From Bacteroidota bacterium (GTDB taxonomy: Bacteria > Bacteroidota > Bacteroidia > Cytophagales > Cyclobacteriaceae), in NCBI GenBank assembly GCA_023417065.1, contig JAEZGH010000183.1, positions 1 through 50,374 of the forward strand: DNA of 50,374 nt, in the 5' to 3' direction. Position numbers and translations under genes: made by a program. Shown here piece by piece: positions 7,441 to 15,711 of the stretch (within the stretch, counting starts at the first letter, position 1; each line of letters starts with the position of its first letter). The notes beneath the pieces are model-generated. The model made no database searches, was not told where the DNA came from, and was given only the letters and a program-made list of their open reading frames with translations.

Positions 7441-8214
7441 ATGGAATTCATTACGTATCATACGAAAGACAGAATTGGGTTCATCACGATGAATCGTCCT
7501 GAGAAGCGCAATGCCATGAGCGACGGACTTGTCGAGGAACTCAAGGCATGTCTCACGCGTGCCGAGAATGACGATGACGTCAAGGTGGTGGTGTTGCAGG
7601 CGCGCGGTGAAGTATTCTGTTCGGGTGCCGACCTTGCTTACCTGCAGGAAATGCAGAACTTCTCCTACGAACAAAACCTCGCCGACAGTCATCACCTGAA
7701 GGAACTCTTCTATCAGATCTATACCCTCAGGAAAGTTGTTATCGCCAGTGTTCAGGGGCATGCCATCGCCGGAGGATGTGGTTTGGCTACGGTGTGTGAC
7801 TTCGCGTTTGCCGTACCTCATGCGCAGTTCGGCTATTCGGAAGTGAGGATAGGTTTTGTACCTGCTATCGTAATGGTATTCCTCATCCGCAAGATCGGCG
7901 AAGGGAAAGCCCGTCATTTGCTGCTTCAGGGTGACACGCTTACGGCAGAACAGGCCAAGCAGTATCGCATGATCAATGCTATTGTTCCCGCCGAAAAACT
8001 GGATGAAGAAGTTTATGCGTTTGCCCAAAAGCTGATCCGGTCCAATTCAGGATCGTCTATGTCCGTCATCAAGAGGATGATTGCCCAGGTACAGGCGATG
8101 AGTATCGAAGATGCGCTGAACTTCGCCGCCGAAACGAATGCCAAAGCCCGTGGCAGCGACGATTGCAAAAAGGGCATTTCGTCATTCCTCAACAAGGATA
8201 AAATTGTTTGGTAA
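7441..8214 (+). CDS. Enoyl-CoA hydratase/isomerase family protein (methylglutaconyl-CoA hydratase-like)
   Basis: The 257-residue crotonase has both oxyanion-hole segments: FCSGADLAYL at 59-68 and GHAIAGGCGLA at 106-116. Of the two acids used by mitochondrial-type enoyl-CoA hydratase, the second is kept (E134 in YSEVRIGFVP) but the first is glycine (G114, where GGGCELA enzymes have Glu). This pattern occurs in methylglutaconyl-CoA hydratases of leucine breakdown and in some isomerases, so the exact reaction is open. The gene follows comEC by three bases, with no other leucine-degradation gene nearby. Confidence 0.8.
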   Translation: MEFITYHTKDRIGFITMNRPEKRNAMSDGLVEELKACLTRAENDDDVKVVVLQARGEVFCSGADLAYLQEMQNFSYEQNLADSHHLKELFYQIYTLRKVVIASVQGHAIAGGCGLATVCDFAFAVPHAQFGYSEVRIGFVPAIVMVFLIRKIGEGKARHLLLQGDTLTAEQAKQYRMINAIVPAEKLDEEVYAFAQKLIRSNSGSSMSVIKRMIAQVQAMSIEDALNFAAETNAKARGSDDCKKGISSFLNKDKIVW

Positions 8215-8265
8215 TCACTTCCGCGGGATTTTCCTATCTTCTGGAAAAATTTCAGCTGACGTAAG

Positions 8266-10173
8266 TTGGAGACGCCGCATTCCATACTAAAAAGATACTG
8301 GAACTACGATCAATTCCGGCCCTTGCAGGAAGACATCGTGCAATCCGTGTTGAATGACAACGACACGCTGGCGTTGCTGCCTACCGGTGGCGGGAAGTCT
8401 GTGTGTTTTCAGGTGCCGGCGCTTATTCTCGACGGCCTGTGTATTGTGATCTCGCCGCTGATTGCGTTGATGAAGGATCAGGTGGAGCAGCTGAAGCGCC
8501 GGGGGATTGTTGCTGCGGCCGTATTCAGCGGTATGAGCCGCAGGGAAATAGACGTCGTGCTCGACAATTGCATCTACGGTCCGGTGAAATTCCTTTACGT
8601 TTCGCCGGAGCGTCTGAAGACGGAGATCTTTCAGGCGCGCGTCGCCAGGATGAAGGTCGCGCTGATCGCGGTAGACGAGGCTCATTGTATTTCGCAGTGG
8701 GGTTATGATTTCCGCCCGCCGTACCTGGAAATTGCAAAGATCCGCGAAGTACATCCTTCCGTGCCGGTGATAGCGCTTACGGCCAGTGCAACGGCCCAGG
8801 TGCAGGACGATATCCGCGCCAGGCTCGCATTCAGAAAGAATCAGCATGTCTTCCGCAAGTCTTTCGCGCGTGCCAACCTTTCCTTTGTGGTACGCAAGAC
8901 GGAAAACAAAGACAAGAAACTTCTCGAGGTGCTCACCAAGGTACAGGGGTGTGCCATCATCTATGTGCGCTCGCGAAAAGCTACACAGGAAATCGCAGAA
9001 TGGCTGATACGGAAAAACATCCGCGCGTCATACTATCACGCGGGGCTTGACATGGAGGACCGCGCTAAACGCCAGGATGACTGGATACACAACCGAACCC
9101 GGGTAATGGTGTCGACCAACGCATTCGGTATGGGTATCGACAAACCTGATGTAAGGCTTGTCATTCACCTGGACCTGCCGGAGAATCTTGAATCATACTA
9201 TCAGGAGGCGGGCCGCGCAGGCCGCGACGAAAAGCGTGCTTATGCAGTGATGTTGTATAATGATGCAGATGTAGCGAACCTGCGACACAAAACAGCTCAG
9301 GCACATCCGGAACCGCAAACTCTGCGCAAAGTATATCAGGCACTGGCAAATTTCTTTCAGCTGGCGGAAGGTGCGGGCGAAGGACAAAGCTTTGACTTCG
9401 ATCTGTATCACTTTGTCGAGAAGTTTAATATTCCCGTCAGCGAGGCTTACAACAGTCTGAAGAAACTTGAAGAAGAAGGGTTGATTCAATTCAACGAAAG
9501 CTTCTATAGTCCTTCGCATATTTATCTGCTTGTCGACAAGGGGAAGTTGTACGAATTCCAGGTGGCGAATGCGAAGTTTGATGTAGTGATCAAGATGATC
9601 CTTCGTTTATACGGCGGTGAGCTGTTTTCAGGGGGCGTGAAGATTTCGGAATCGTATCTGGCTGCGGCGTTGCATCTGCCGACTGATGAGATCGTTCGTT
9701 TACTCAAGTCGCTCCACGACATGGGTATACTGTTGTATGAACCGGTAAAGGACAAACCTCAGGTTACGTATCTGACGCCGCGGTATGATGCGGCCAAAAT
9801 GCCGCTGAATCTGCAGCGACTGGCATCCCGCAAGGAGCTTATAATGGGAAAGATGGAAGCGATGATCCATTTTGTTGCCTCGGAGCACCAGTGCCGGATG
9901 GTGATGATTCAGCAGTATTTCGATGAAAAAACCATTGAAACCTGTGGGATATGCGATATATGCATAGCCCAGCGAAAGCGATCGAATGCGCGGGAGCTCG
10001 AAGGCATAAGAATTGAAGTGCTGACAGTAATTAAAAAGAATCCGCTGACCCTTGAGCAGCTGGAAGAAATCATCGCACCCGCCGATCAGGAATTGTTTAA
10101 GGACGCGGTCCGTGAACTGGTTGATGAAGGTCAACTCGTGTATGATGAAGTCTGGAGGTTGAGGGTAAGTTAA
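8266..10173 (+). CDS. recQ: ATP-dependent DNA helicase RecQ
   Basis: The 635-residue superfamily 2 helicase has the Q-motif region FRPLQEDIV, Walker A LLPTGGGKS (38-46), the DEAH box VDEAHCISQWGYDFRP, and motif VI QEAGRAGRD. A zinc-binding RQC segment follows with cysteines in HQCRM and TCGICDIC. RecQ unwinds DNA 3'-5' in recombination and fork repair. The C-terminus ends soon after a winged-helix region; no separate HRDC domain is clear, which fits the short RecQ type. I used the TTG at 8266 since conserved sequence (HSILKRYWNYDQFRPLQ) begins four codons later and no ATG or GTG fits better. Confidence 0.92.
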   Translation: METPHSILKRYWNYDQFRPLQEDIVQSVLNDNDTLALLPTGGGKSVCFQVPALILDGLCIVISPLIALMKDQVEQLKRRGIVAAAVFSGMSRREIDVVLDNCIYGPVKFLYVSPERLKTEIFQARVARMKVALIAVDEAHCISQWGYDFRPPYLEIAKIREVHPSVPVIALTASATAQVQDDIRARLAFRKNQHVFRKSFARANLSFVVRKTENKDKKLLEVLTKVQGCAIIYVRSRKATQEIAEWLIRKNIRASYYHAGLDMEDRAKRQDDWIHNRTRVMVSTNAFGMGIDKPDVRLVIHLDLPENLESYYQEAGRAGRDEKRAYAVMLYNDADVANLRHKTAQAHPEPQTLRKVYQALANFFQLAEGAGEGQSFDFDLYHFVEKFNIPVSEAYNSLKKLEEEGLIQFNESFYSPSHIYLLVDKGKLYEFQVANAKFDVVIKMILRLYGGELFSGGVKISESYLAAALHLPTDEIVRLLKSLHDMGILLYEPVKDKPQVTYLTPRYDAAKMPLNLQRLASRKELIMGKMEAMIHFVASEHQCRMVMIQQYFDEKTIETCGICDICIAQRKRSNARELEGIRIEVLTVIKKNPLTLEQLEEIIAPADQELFKDAVRELVDEGQLVYDEVWRLRVS

Positions 10174-10204
10174 ACAGATTGGAAGGAGCTGTGTTTAAAT
10201 TACC

Positions 10205-10897
10205 ATGGAGTTGAAAATCATTACCAAAGGACTCGTCTGCGTGATTATGCTGACGTTTATATTATCAGGTTGTACTTTCTCGCGATATGCGAAGAAATCT
10301 TACGAGTACGCCGAAAAGAACAAGCCGTATGACGCAATCATCGTTCCCGGTCTGCCGTATGATGGTGATAACACTTCCAGTGTACTCAACATGCGGATGC
10401 TATGGGCGAAGTACCTTTACGACGAAGGCTTTACCAAAAACATCATCTTCTCGGGAAGCGCTGTCTACACACCGTTTGTTGAAAGCATTGCCATGAAGGT
10501 GATGTCGGATTCGATGGGTATTCCTGCTAATGTTACGTTTGCCGAAACGGAAGCGGAACACAGTACCGAGAACGTGTATTACAGCTGGAAGATGGCCCAG
10601 GGCCTTGGATTCAAGAAGGTGGCACTCGCGACTGATCCGTTTCAGGCTGCCATGCTGCGCAGCTTCGTGCGCAAACACACTCCTGACGTAGAGATTGTAC
10701 CTGTTGTGTACGACAAGATTGATGTGGAGGAGTTTTCTTTACCACAAATCGATACAACGTCATCTTTTCGCCGCGACTTCGTGAGTATCAAGGAACGGGA
10801 GACCTTTTTTCAACGGCTGCGATACACATTTGGAAAACGCATCAGGGAAGAGAAGAAATTGGAAGCGAGCAAGCAGGAGCTTTATACCGGAAATTGA
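10205..10897 (+). CDS. YdcF/DUF218-family lipoprotein
   Basis: The 230-residue protein starts with a signal peptide ending in a lipobox (LSGC, Cys23), so it is probably membrane-anchored on the periplasmic side. The DUF218 fold follows, with the YDAIIVPGLPYDGD strand, NIIFSGSAVYTP, and an acidic-histidine segment EAEHSTENVYYS. The family includes SanA-like and YdcF-like proteins that bind nucleotide cofactors or affect envelope integrity, but the reaction is unknown. It follows recQ by 31 bases, probably in the same transcript, and ends in a basic, charged tail. Confidence 0.75.
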   Translation: MELKIITKGLVCVIMLTFILSGCTFSRYAKKSYEYAEKNKPYDAIIVPGLPYDGDNTSSVLNMRMLWAKYLYDEGFTKNIIFSGSAVYTPFVESIAMKVMSDSMGIPANVTFAETEAEHSTENVYYSWKMAQGLGFKKVALATDPFQAAMLRSFVRKHTPDVEIVPVVYDKIDVEEFSLPQIDTTSSFRRDFVSIKERETFFQRLRYTFGKRIREEKKLEASKQELYTGN

Positions 10898-10937
10898 GTT
10901 TTGTTCCTTATCTTAACGAAATTTCAAGCAGATCGAC

Positions 10938-11270
10938 GTGTCCTTAATTTATCATATCGCCGACCAGAATCATTGGGAACTGGCGCAGTCCAACAGACTT
11001 TATGTCCATCCTTCACTTCACAGTGAGGGCTTTATTCATTGCTCCGATGACAAGGAACTTGAGAAAACAGCCAACCTGTATTTTTCTTCTGAACCCGATA
11101 TTCTGATCCTTTACATCGACACAGCGAAGCTGCAGTCGGAAGTGAAATACGAGGCCTCTTCCCGCGGGCCTGAGTTTCCCCATATCTATGGTCCGATCAA
11201 CATCGAATGTGTAGTCAAGACCAAAAAGGTAAAACGCCGCGCGGACGGGAAATATAAGGTGAAAGTGTAA
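10938..11270 (+). CDS. DUF952 family protein
   Basis: The 110-residue cytoplasmic protein has the DUF952 signatures: the N-terminal SLIYHIADQNHWELA, the central SLHSEGFIHCSDD with conserved His and Cys, and the C-terminal FPHIYGPINIECVV. The family resembles glutathione-S-transferase-like or ADP-ribosyltransferase-like small folds, but no activity is established. A GTG at 10938 is the only start that keeps the conserved N-terminus. It is the last gene of the + strand run and converges with recN, with 16 bases between the stops and no evident terminator. Confidence 0.75.
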   Translation: MSLIYHIADQNHWELAQSNRLYVHPSLHSEGFIHCSDDKELEKTANLYFSSEPDILILYIDTAKLQSEVKYEASSRGPEFPHIYGPINIECVVKTKKVKRRADGKYKVKV

Positions 11271-11286
11271 TCGGGAACGATTCGTA

Positions 11287-12939
11287 CTACTCTGTCAGAA
11301 GTTCTTTTGCATTGGCAATTGCCGCTTTCGACGGCACCGCTCCACCAATCATTTTGGCAATCTCTTCAACGCGTTCATCCGACGAGAGCTTCCGGATTGA
11401 ACTTACTGTTTTTTTCGCGGAGTTATCCTTAAAGACGAAGTAATGCAAGTCGCCTTTGGCGGCGATCTGCGGCAGGTGCGTGATGGTGATGATCTGGTGT
11501 TTCGCAGACATGGCCTTCATCATCGCCCCCAGACGAATGGCTACTTCGCCGGAAATACCCGTGTCTATTTCGTCGAGGATGAGGGTAGGCATGGCGGTTT
11601 TCTCCGTCATGATGTACTTGATGCTGAACATGACGCGGGAGAATTCACCGCCGGATGCAACTTGTGCCAGCGGGCGTGGAGCCATGCCCTTGTTGGCGCT
11701 GAACAGGATTTCCGTTTTGTCGATACCGCTTGCTGAAGGTTCGGTTACGGAAGCTTCAATCTGCACCTGCGCCTCGGGAATACCCAGTTGGTTCAGCAGA
11801 CTTACCAACTGTTTTGAAAGGGGTGCGAAAACCTTGCGACGCGAATCGCTGAGTTTCTGTGCACCCTGCTTGAGCTTCGTCTGTGCATCTTCAAAATGGC
11901 GTTGCGCCTGGGCCAGGGCATCGTCGAGGTTTGCCGTAAGGCTGTTCTTTTCTTCGAGGGTGGCCTGAAGCGCCAGAAGCTCGCTAACCGTTGAAAGCCT
12001 GTGTTTCTTTTGAAGGCGGTATATGGTGCTGAGGCGCTCCTGGATTAATTGTAACCTTTCCGGATCGAAGTCTACGTTTTCATCTTCGCGCTCAATGTCG
12101 CGTATGACGTCGCTTAATTCAATTCTGATGCTTTCGAGGCGCTCGAACAGCTGCGAATAGTTTTCGGAATACGGTGCAATGTGCTGGAGATGACCCCGTG
12201 CTTCTGCCAGGCCTGCGCTCACCGTAAATTCGGAGCCATTCAGGAGGCCAATGATCTGCTGAAAGCGCGACTTTATCTCTTCGGCGTTTTCCTTCACCTT
12301 GAGTTCGGCCTCGAGTTCTTCCTGTTCATCCTCCGAAAGGCCGGCCTGCGTTAATTCGTCGAGCTGAAAGCGAACGAAATCTGCCTCCTGTCGCAAGGTC
12401 TCCGCTTGTTCTACGAGGTTTTCATAATGGCGCTTAGCCTCCAGGTATGCGTTCCAGAGTGCACTGTACGATTGCCGCAGTGCAACGTTGTCGGCATACG
12501 CATCAATCAGGCGAAGCTGAAAATTGTGATTGCCAAGCTGAAGCGTTTCATGCTGGGAATGGATGTCCATCAGCATATTGCCGAGGCGCTTCATCACTTC
12601 AAGCGTTACCGGGGTGTCGTTGATGAATGCACGCGATTTTCCGGCAGGACTGATTTCCCGGCGCAGGACTGTTGTTGTATCATAGTCCAGGTCTTCTTCT
12701 CGAAAGAAGGATTCCAGGTCATAATCCTTTATGTCGAACGCAGCTTCGGTAACACATTTTTCGGATTCATCCCAGAGTACTTTGGTATCCGCGCGGTTGC
12801 CCAGAAGTAAACCCAGCGCCCCCAGCATAATTGATTTACCCGCGCCGGTCTCGCCCGTCACGACATTCAGTCCGGAATCAGGAGTTAATTCCAGGTGGCG
12901 GATCAGCGCATAGTTCTTTATAATCAGGTGCTTCAGCAT
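11287..12939 (-). CDS. recN: DNA repair protein RecN
   Basis: The 550-residue SMC-like ATPase has an N-terminal Walker A (GETGAGKSIMLGALGLLLG, from residue 29), two long coiled-coil arms (about 150-370), the ABC-type signature VASGGEFSRVMFSIK, and Walker B LILDEIDTGISG. RecN holds broken DNA ends during recombinational repair. Its ATG overlaps the stop of the preceding 74-residue gene by one base (TGATG), so the two are translationally coupled. It is the last gene of the bamD-rpoZ-coaBC cluster. Confidence 0.93.
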   Translation of the reverse strand: MLKHLIIKNYALIRHLELTPDSGLNVVTGETGAGKSIMLGALGLLLGNRADTKVLWDESEKCVTEAAFDIKDYDLESFFREEDLDYDTTTVLRREISPAGKSRAFINDTPVTLEVMKRLGNMLMDIHSQHETLQLGNHNFQLRLIDAYADNVALRQSYSALWNAYLEAKRHYENLVEQAETLRQEADFVRFQLDELTQAGLSEDEQEELEAELKVKENAEEIKSRFQQIIGLLNGSEFTVSAGLAEARGHLQHIAPYSENYSQLFERLESIRIELSDVIRDIEREDENVDFDPERLQLIQERLSTIYRLQKKHRLSTVSELLALQATLEEKNSLTANLDDALAQAQRHFEDAQTKLKQGAQKLSDSRRKVFAPLSKQLVSLLNQLGIPEAQVQIEASVTEPSASGIDKTEILFSANKGMAPRPLAQVASGGEFSRVMFSIKYIMTEKTAMPTLILDEIDTGISGEVAIRLGAMMKAMSAKHQIITITHLPQIAAKGDLHYFVFKDNSAKKTVSSIRKLSSDERVEEIAKMIGGAVPSKAAIANAKELLTE

Positions 12940-13163
12940 CAGACAGGCTGGTCAAAGTATATCTCAGCGATTGAATTAAAAGGCAGCAGATTCTTTTTCA
13001 ACCTGCCGTTCTCCACCACGATTCCGTTTTCACTGACAGATTTCACCTTTGCGTAGAAGGCAGTATTGTTGGAAAGTACCACCTGTACGCGTTTTCCTTC
13101 GAACTCCCGGATCCTTGTTTTGATCTGGTCGACCGAATTCAATCTGATTTGCCGGATACTCAT
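12939..13163 (-). CDS. Small conserved protein with Sm/Hfq-like sequence pattern
   Basis: The 74-residue protein has a short N-terminal helix (RQIRLNSVDQIKTRIREF) and then alternating strands: GKRVQVVLSNNTAFYAKVKS, VSENGIVVENG and NLLPFNSIAEIYFD. This order resembles Sm/Hfq folds, in which a helix is followed by five bent strands with an Sm1 segment (NGxxLxGxIxSFD in Hfq) and an Sm2 segment (YKHAIS). The resemblance is by eye only. The ATG-stop overlap with recN implies coupling. It lies 109 bases after DUF4835 and so could belong to the large upstream operon. No cysteine, membrane segment or enzyme motif is present. Confidence 0.7.
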   Translation of the reverse strand: MSIRQIRLNSVDQIKTRIREFEGKRVQVVLSNNTAFYAKVKSVSENGIVVENGRLKKNLLPFNSIAEIYFDQPV

Positions 13164-13272
13164 GATTTCAAATGATGGCGGTAAATCTGGTCAATGGTTT
13201 CAATCCATGCAAGGGGGAGGGGAAGAATACTGTGCCGAATGACAGCGCCTGTCAGAGGAATCGCTTTCAGCG

Positions 13273-14169
13273 TCAGTTGGCGGTCATTTTTTCGTACATC
13301 GCGCGGTTAGACGGATCGATCGTGGTGACAATATCGTATGCCTGGCGACGTATCTGCAGATTTCCGGCTGAAAAGATGTTGGCGAGTTCGCGGCCCTTGG
13401 CGTCGAAGAAGCTGATTACAATAATCGCATTGGGATTGATGTCGCGTATTTTCTTAATGTCGCGCAGGCCGTTGAGGATGAGTTCACGCCCCTTGTCGGG
13501 CTCTTTTTCAAAGTTGTCGAGGGCGAGGCGATGGTAAGAGTACAGCGCCTTGCGCAGGTCTGCCATCTGAACGTTGTTGAAGTTTTCTGCGATCCAGTAA
13601 CGGTTACGGTTGCTGCCCACGGCCTGCCATCCGGAGTGGCTGCTGTTCTGGGCGGCGATCACCACCTGCTGAGCGCGCTGGAAATACGGTGTTCCACCGA
13701 GCTCACTGAAGGTGTCATAATCGACGCCGATGATCATGTATGCATAAAACGCCAGCATCGACGTGAGATTCGACGTGAATGAGTTGTCGTTGTATTCCAG
13801 CGGAAGACTTTCGATGTACTCGAATTCCCATTCGCGGTCTGCGAAATTGAACACAAGGCTTGAATACGTGCTGTTGTAGATGGGGCGCGCTGATTGAATC
13901 TGAACGGAAGCCGTGAAGTTGCCGATAGACGGCATTTTTGTGATCGTGATAAGGATGTTGCAGTTGATCTTTTCGTGAGGTCTGTAGGCATCTGGTGTCC
14001 ACTTGCGCGTGTTCATGAACTGCTCGATGGACTGTTTCATATCCGAGAAGATGCCGCGGTCGGAGATCTGAATCTGTGTGGCGTTTATGCTCACAGTACA
14101 GTTGAGCTCCTGGGCGTGTAGAGCCCCGGTTGCAAGTAGCCCGATGAACAAAAGTATTATTCTAACCAT
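13273..14169 (-). CDS. DUF4835 family exported protein
   Basis: The 298-residue protein has a signal peptide (hydrophobic VRIILLFIGLLATGALHA, then QELNC). It matches the Bacteroidota-specific DUF4835 family, with the ELNCTVSINATQIQ start, the FNFADREWEFEY strand, the LAFYAYMIIGVDYDTF segment and the tail TIDPSNRAMYEKM. Its function is unknown; the family is regularly found directly after coaBC. I chose the ATG at 14169, which overlaps the coaBC stop by eight bases. It is predicted periplasmic or outer-membrane associated and shares the bamD-coaBC transcript. Confidence 0.85.
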   Translation of the reverse strand: MVRIILLFIGLLATGALHAQELNCTVSINATQIQISDRGIFSDMKQSIEQFMNTRKWTPDAYRPHEKINCNILITITKMPSIGNFTASVQIQSARPIYNSTYSSLVFNFADREWEFEYIESLPLEYNDNSFTSNLTSMLAFYAYMIIGVDYDTFSELGGTPYFQRAQQVVIAAQNSSHSGWQAVGSNRNRYWIAENFNNVQMADLRKALYSYHRLALDNFEKEPDKGRELILNGLRDIKKIRDINPNAIIVISFFDAKGRELANIFSAGNLQIRRQAYDIVTTIDPSNRAMYEKMTAN

Positions 14170-15364
14170 GGAAGTTATCAATAATTACGTCCACGATATC
14201 GCGGGCAACTTCTTTCTTATCCTTGAGCGCGAACTCCTTCGATTCCAGCTTGCGATTGATAATGGTGATCTTGTTGGTGTCGAAACCAAATCCTGCACCT
14301 TTGTCGTTGAGGGAGTTCAGAACGATAAGGTCGAAGTTTTTTCCGTCGAGTTTCTTGATAGCATTCTCCTTTTCGTGTTCTGTCTCGAGGGCAAAACCTA
14401 CGATCATCTGACCGTTGTGCTTGCGCTTCCCGAGTGACGCCGCGATGTCGGTAGTTTTGGTAAGGTCGAGGGAGAGGCTTTCACCATTTTTCTTGATCTT
14501 CTGATCGGCGACGTTCCGCGGGCGGTAGTCGGCGACGGCCGCGGCAAGCACAGTAATATCTGTTGAATCGAAGAGTGCTGCGCAGGCATTGTACATCTGC
14601 TCGGCGCTGGTGACGTGCTGCACGTGAATGCCGGAATGGCCCGCGTGCTGCTGGGTCGGGCCGCTGATCAAATTAACTTCGGCACCTTCAGACGCGAGTG
14701 CTTCGGCGATGGCAAATCCCATTTTTCCGCTGGAGTGATTTCCAATAAAACGAACAGGGTCTATCGCCTCGTATGTGGGGCCTGCCGTGACCAGCACTTT
14801 CTTTCCCTTCAGGCGCTGCTGTTTTCCGAAGTAGTCGTCCAGGATGCGGGTAATCTCCTCGGGTTCAGCCATTCTGCCTGCGCCGGTCAGTCCGCTGGCG
14901 AGCTCGCCGTAACGGGGTTCGATAAGCTGATTACCCCAGCTTTGAAGTTTTTTGATATTGGACTGAACGGAGGGATGCTGGAGCATATCCAGGTCCATCG
15001 CCGGCGAAAAGAATACCGGGCACCGGGCGGAGAGGTAGACTGCCAGCAGGAGGTTGTCGCAGATGCCATTGGCCATTTTGCCTATGGTATTGGCAGATGC
15101 GGGAGCCACCACCAGCGCATCGGCCCAGAGGCCCAGCTCCACATGGTTATTCCACTGGCCGTGACTGTCTTTGACGAAGTCAGTTAGTACCGGATTTTTT
15201 GAAAGGGTCGAGAGGGTGAGGGGAGTAATGAAGCCATGGGCTGCCGGCGTCATGATTACCTTTACCTCAGCCCTGGCTTTGACCCACAGGCGAACGAGGA
15301 GTGCAGCCTTGTATGCAGCTATACTTCCTGTTACGCCGAGAATGATTTTTTTACCCCTGAGCAT
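14162..15364 (-). CDS. coaBC: Bifunctional phosphopantothenoylcysteine decarboxylase / phosphopantothenate-cysteine ligase
   Basis: The 400-residue protein makes 4'-phosphopantetheine in coenzyme A synthesis. The N-terminal FMN-dependent CoaC half has GVTGSIAAYKA, the catalytic His in NNHVELGLWAD, VVAPASANTIGKMANG and SPAMDLDM. The C-terminal CoaB half has VTAGPTYEAIDPVRFIGN, HSSGKMG and the late VGFALETE. In the CoaC substrate-clamp motif the position of the E. coli catalytic Cys (CGDIGPGRM) appears to be Ser (SGLTGAGRM); I believe relatives share this. The gene starts 17 bases after the omega gene and overlaps the DUF4835 start. Confidence 0.93.
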   Translation of the reverse strand: MLRGKKIILGVTGSIAAYKAALLVRLWVKARAEVKVIMTPAAHGFITPLTLSTLSKNPVLTDFVKDSHGQWNNHVELGLWADALVVAPASANTIGKMANGICDNLLLAVYLSARCPVFFSPAMDLDMLQHPSVQSNIKKLQSWGNQLIEPRYGELASGLTGAGRMAEPEEITRILDDYFGKQQRLKGKKVLVTAGPTYEAIDPVRFIGNHSSGKMGFAIAEALASEGAEVNLISGPTQQHAGHSGIHVQHVTSAEQMYNACAALFDSTDITVLAAAVADYRPRNVADQKIKKNGESLSLDLTKTTDIAASLGKRKHNGQMIVGFALETEHEKENAIKKLDGKNFDLIVLNSLNDKGAGFGFDTNKITIINRKLESKEFALKDKKEVARDIVDVIIDNFHG

Positions 15365-15381
15365 AAGCCGGGTGGTGCCGA

Positions 15382-15708
15382 TTAAAGCTCTTGCTGCTTA
15401 CCGTCTTCCTCGCCACGCATCCGGAAGGAGAGGGCGCCTTCGAGAAACTCGTCGGTAGCGGTGTTGGTAGGCTTCGGCATGCGCTCATAGAACTTGGAGA
15501 TTTCGATCTGCTCGCGGTTCTCAAACACTTCCTCAAGGTTGTCAACTGTAGTGGCAAATTCTGCCAGTTTGTTGTTCAACTCTTCCTTCATATTAACCGC
15601 GATCTGACGTGCGCGCTTGGAAATGATCACCACTGACTCATAGATGTTGCCGGTAGGTGCTGCGATTTTCTCAATATCACGGGTAATAATTGACGACTGG
15701 ATTGCCAT
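15382..15708 (-). CDS. rpoZ: DNA-directed RNA polymerase omega (Rpb6-like) subunit
   Basis: The 108-residue protein is the Bacteroidota form of omega: an N-terminal SSIITRDIEKIAAPTGNIYE, the conserved IISKRARQIAVNMKEELN helix corresponding to the RNA polymerase-binding core, and an acidic C-terminal tail with FLEGALSFRMR. Omega helps assembly of the beta' subunit and can take part in ppGpp response. It begins three bases after the bamD stop and precedes coaBC, the usual order in this phylum. Confidence 0.85.
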   Translation of the reverse strand: MAIQSSIITRDIEKIAAPTGNIYESVVIISKRARQIAVNMKEELNNKLAEFATTVDNLEEVFENREQIEISKFYERMPKPTNTATDEFLEGALSFRMRGEEDGKQQEL

Positions 15709-15711
15709 ATG

